Assembly: GCA_018263405.1 (NCBI GenBank)
Contig: JAANXG010000110.1
Coordinates: 1-8,412 of the forward strand
DNA: 8,412 bases
Source: Gammaproteobacteria bacterium
Lineage (GTDB): Bacteria > Pseudomonadota > Gammaproteobacteria > Arenicellales > JAANXG01
Direction of reading: 5' to 3'
In this document: piece after piece, positions 8,336 through 8,412 of the stretch
Layout of the letters: every line of letters starts with the position of its first letter
Numbering within the stretch: position 1 is the stretch's first letter
Position numbers and translations under genes: made by a program
The notes under the pieces: model-generated
The model's input: only the letters and a program-made list of their open reading frames with translations
Databases searched by the model: none
Told to the model about the DNA's origin: nothing

Positions 8336-8412
8336 AGGGCTGTCGAAAGCACGGAGGCTTTCGCCAGAGCGTACAGGGAGGTATTGCATCCTTAGCTCCG
8401 TAAACGGCACTT

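Noticed and set aside
8400..8412. GTAAACGGCACTT at the window edge as another IS66-like terminus
   Set aside because: Only 13 bases are visible, with no paired end or duplication. A GTAA alone is far too common to support a call.

Overview
The window carries most of a bacterial histidine-utilisation (hut) locus, followed by a decayed gene, an uncharacterised membrane-protein gene and traces of an insertion sequence. The GC-rich sequence, the closeness of HutU, HutH, HutI and HutF to pseudomonad-type enzymes, and the HutF branch suggest a pseudomonadote, most likely a gammaproteobacterium. This is inferred from the proteins only; no rRNA or other marker is present.

Layout. Positions 1-94 form a long imperfect inverted repeat. 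On the minus strand, in transcription order, come hutI (4699-3497), hutH (3500-1953) and hutU (1820-138). hutI and hutH overlap by four bases, and a gap of about 130 bp precedes hutU. hutF (5055-6431) reads away from them on the plus strand. The 355-bp divergent spacer holds a TGTA-N2-TACA sequence, a likely HutC operator, 60 bp upstream of hutI. It also holds a 98-bp miniature element (4890-4987) that starts GTAA, ends TTAC, and lies between perfect 8-bp direct repeats. These are the hallmarks of an IS66-family derivative. Past hutF, on the minus strand, is the C-terminal half of a glycerol kinase (6537-7250) without its N-terminal domain. Then comes a plus-strand gene for a roughly 260-residue polytopic membrane protein (about 7367-8149). 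At 8286 a second copy of the IS66-like end begins; its first 40 bases are identical to the left end of the miniature element, and it runs toward the window edge.

How the genes work together. HutH deaminates histidine to urocanate, HutU hydrates it to imidazolonepropionate, HutI opens the ring to N-formimidoylglutamate, and HutF deiminates this to N-formylglutamate plus ammonia. The final enzyme, HutG (N-formylglutamate deformylase), and the HutC repressor and histidine transporters are not in the window and would have to lie elsewhere. The glpK remnant and the membrane protein have no visible link to histidine catabolism. Together with the IS66-like ends they suggest that the part beyond hutF is a rearranged, accessory stretch.
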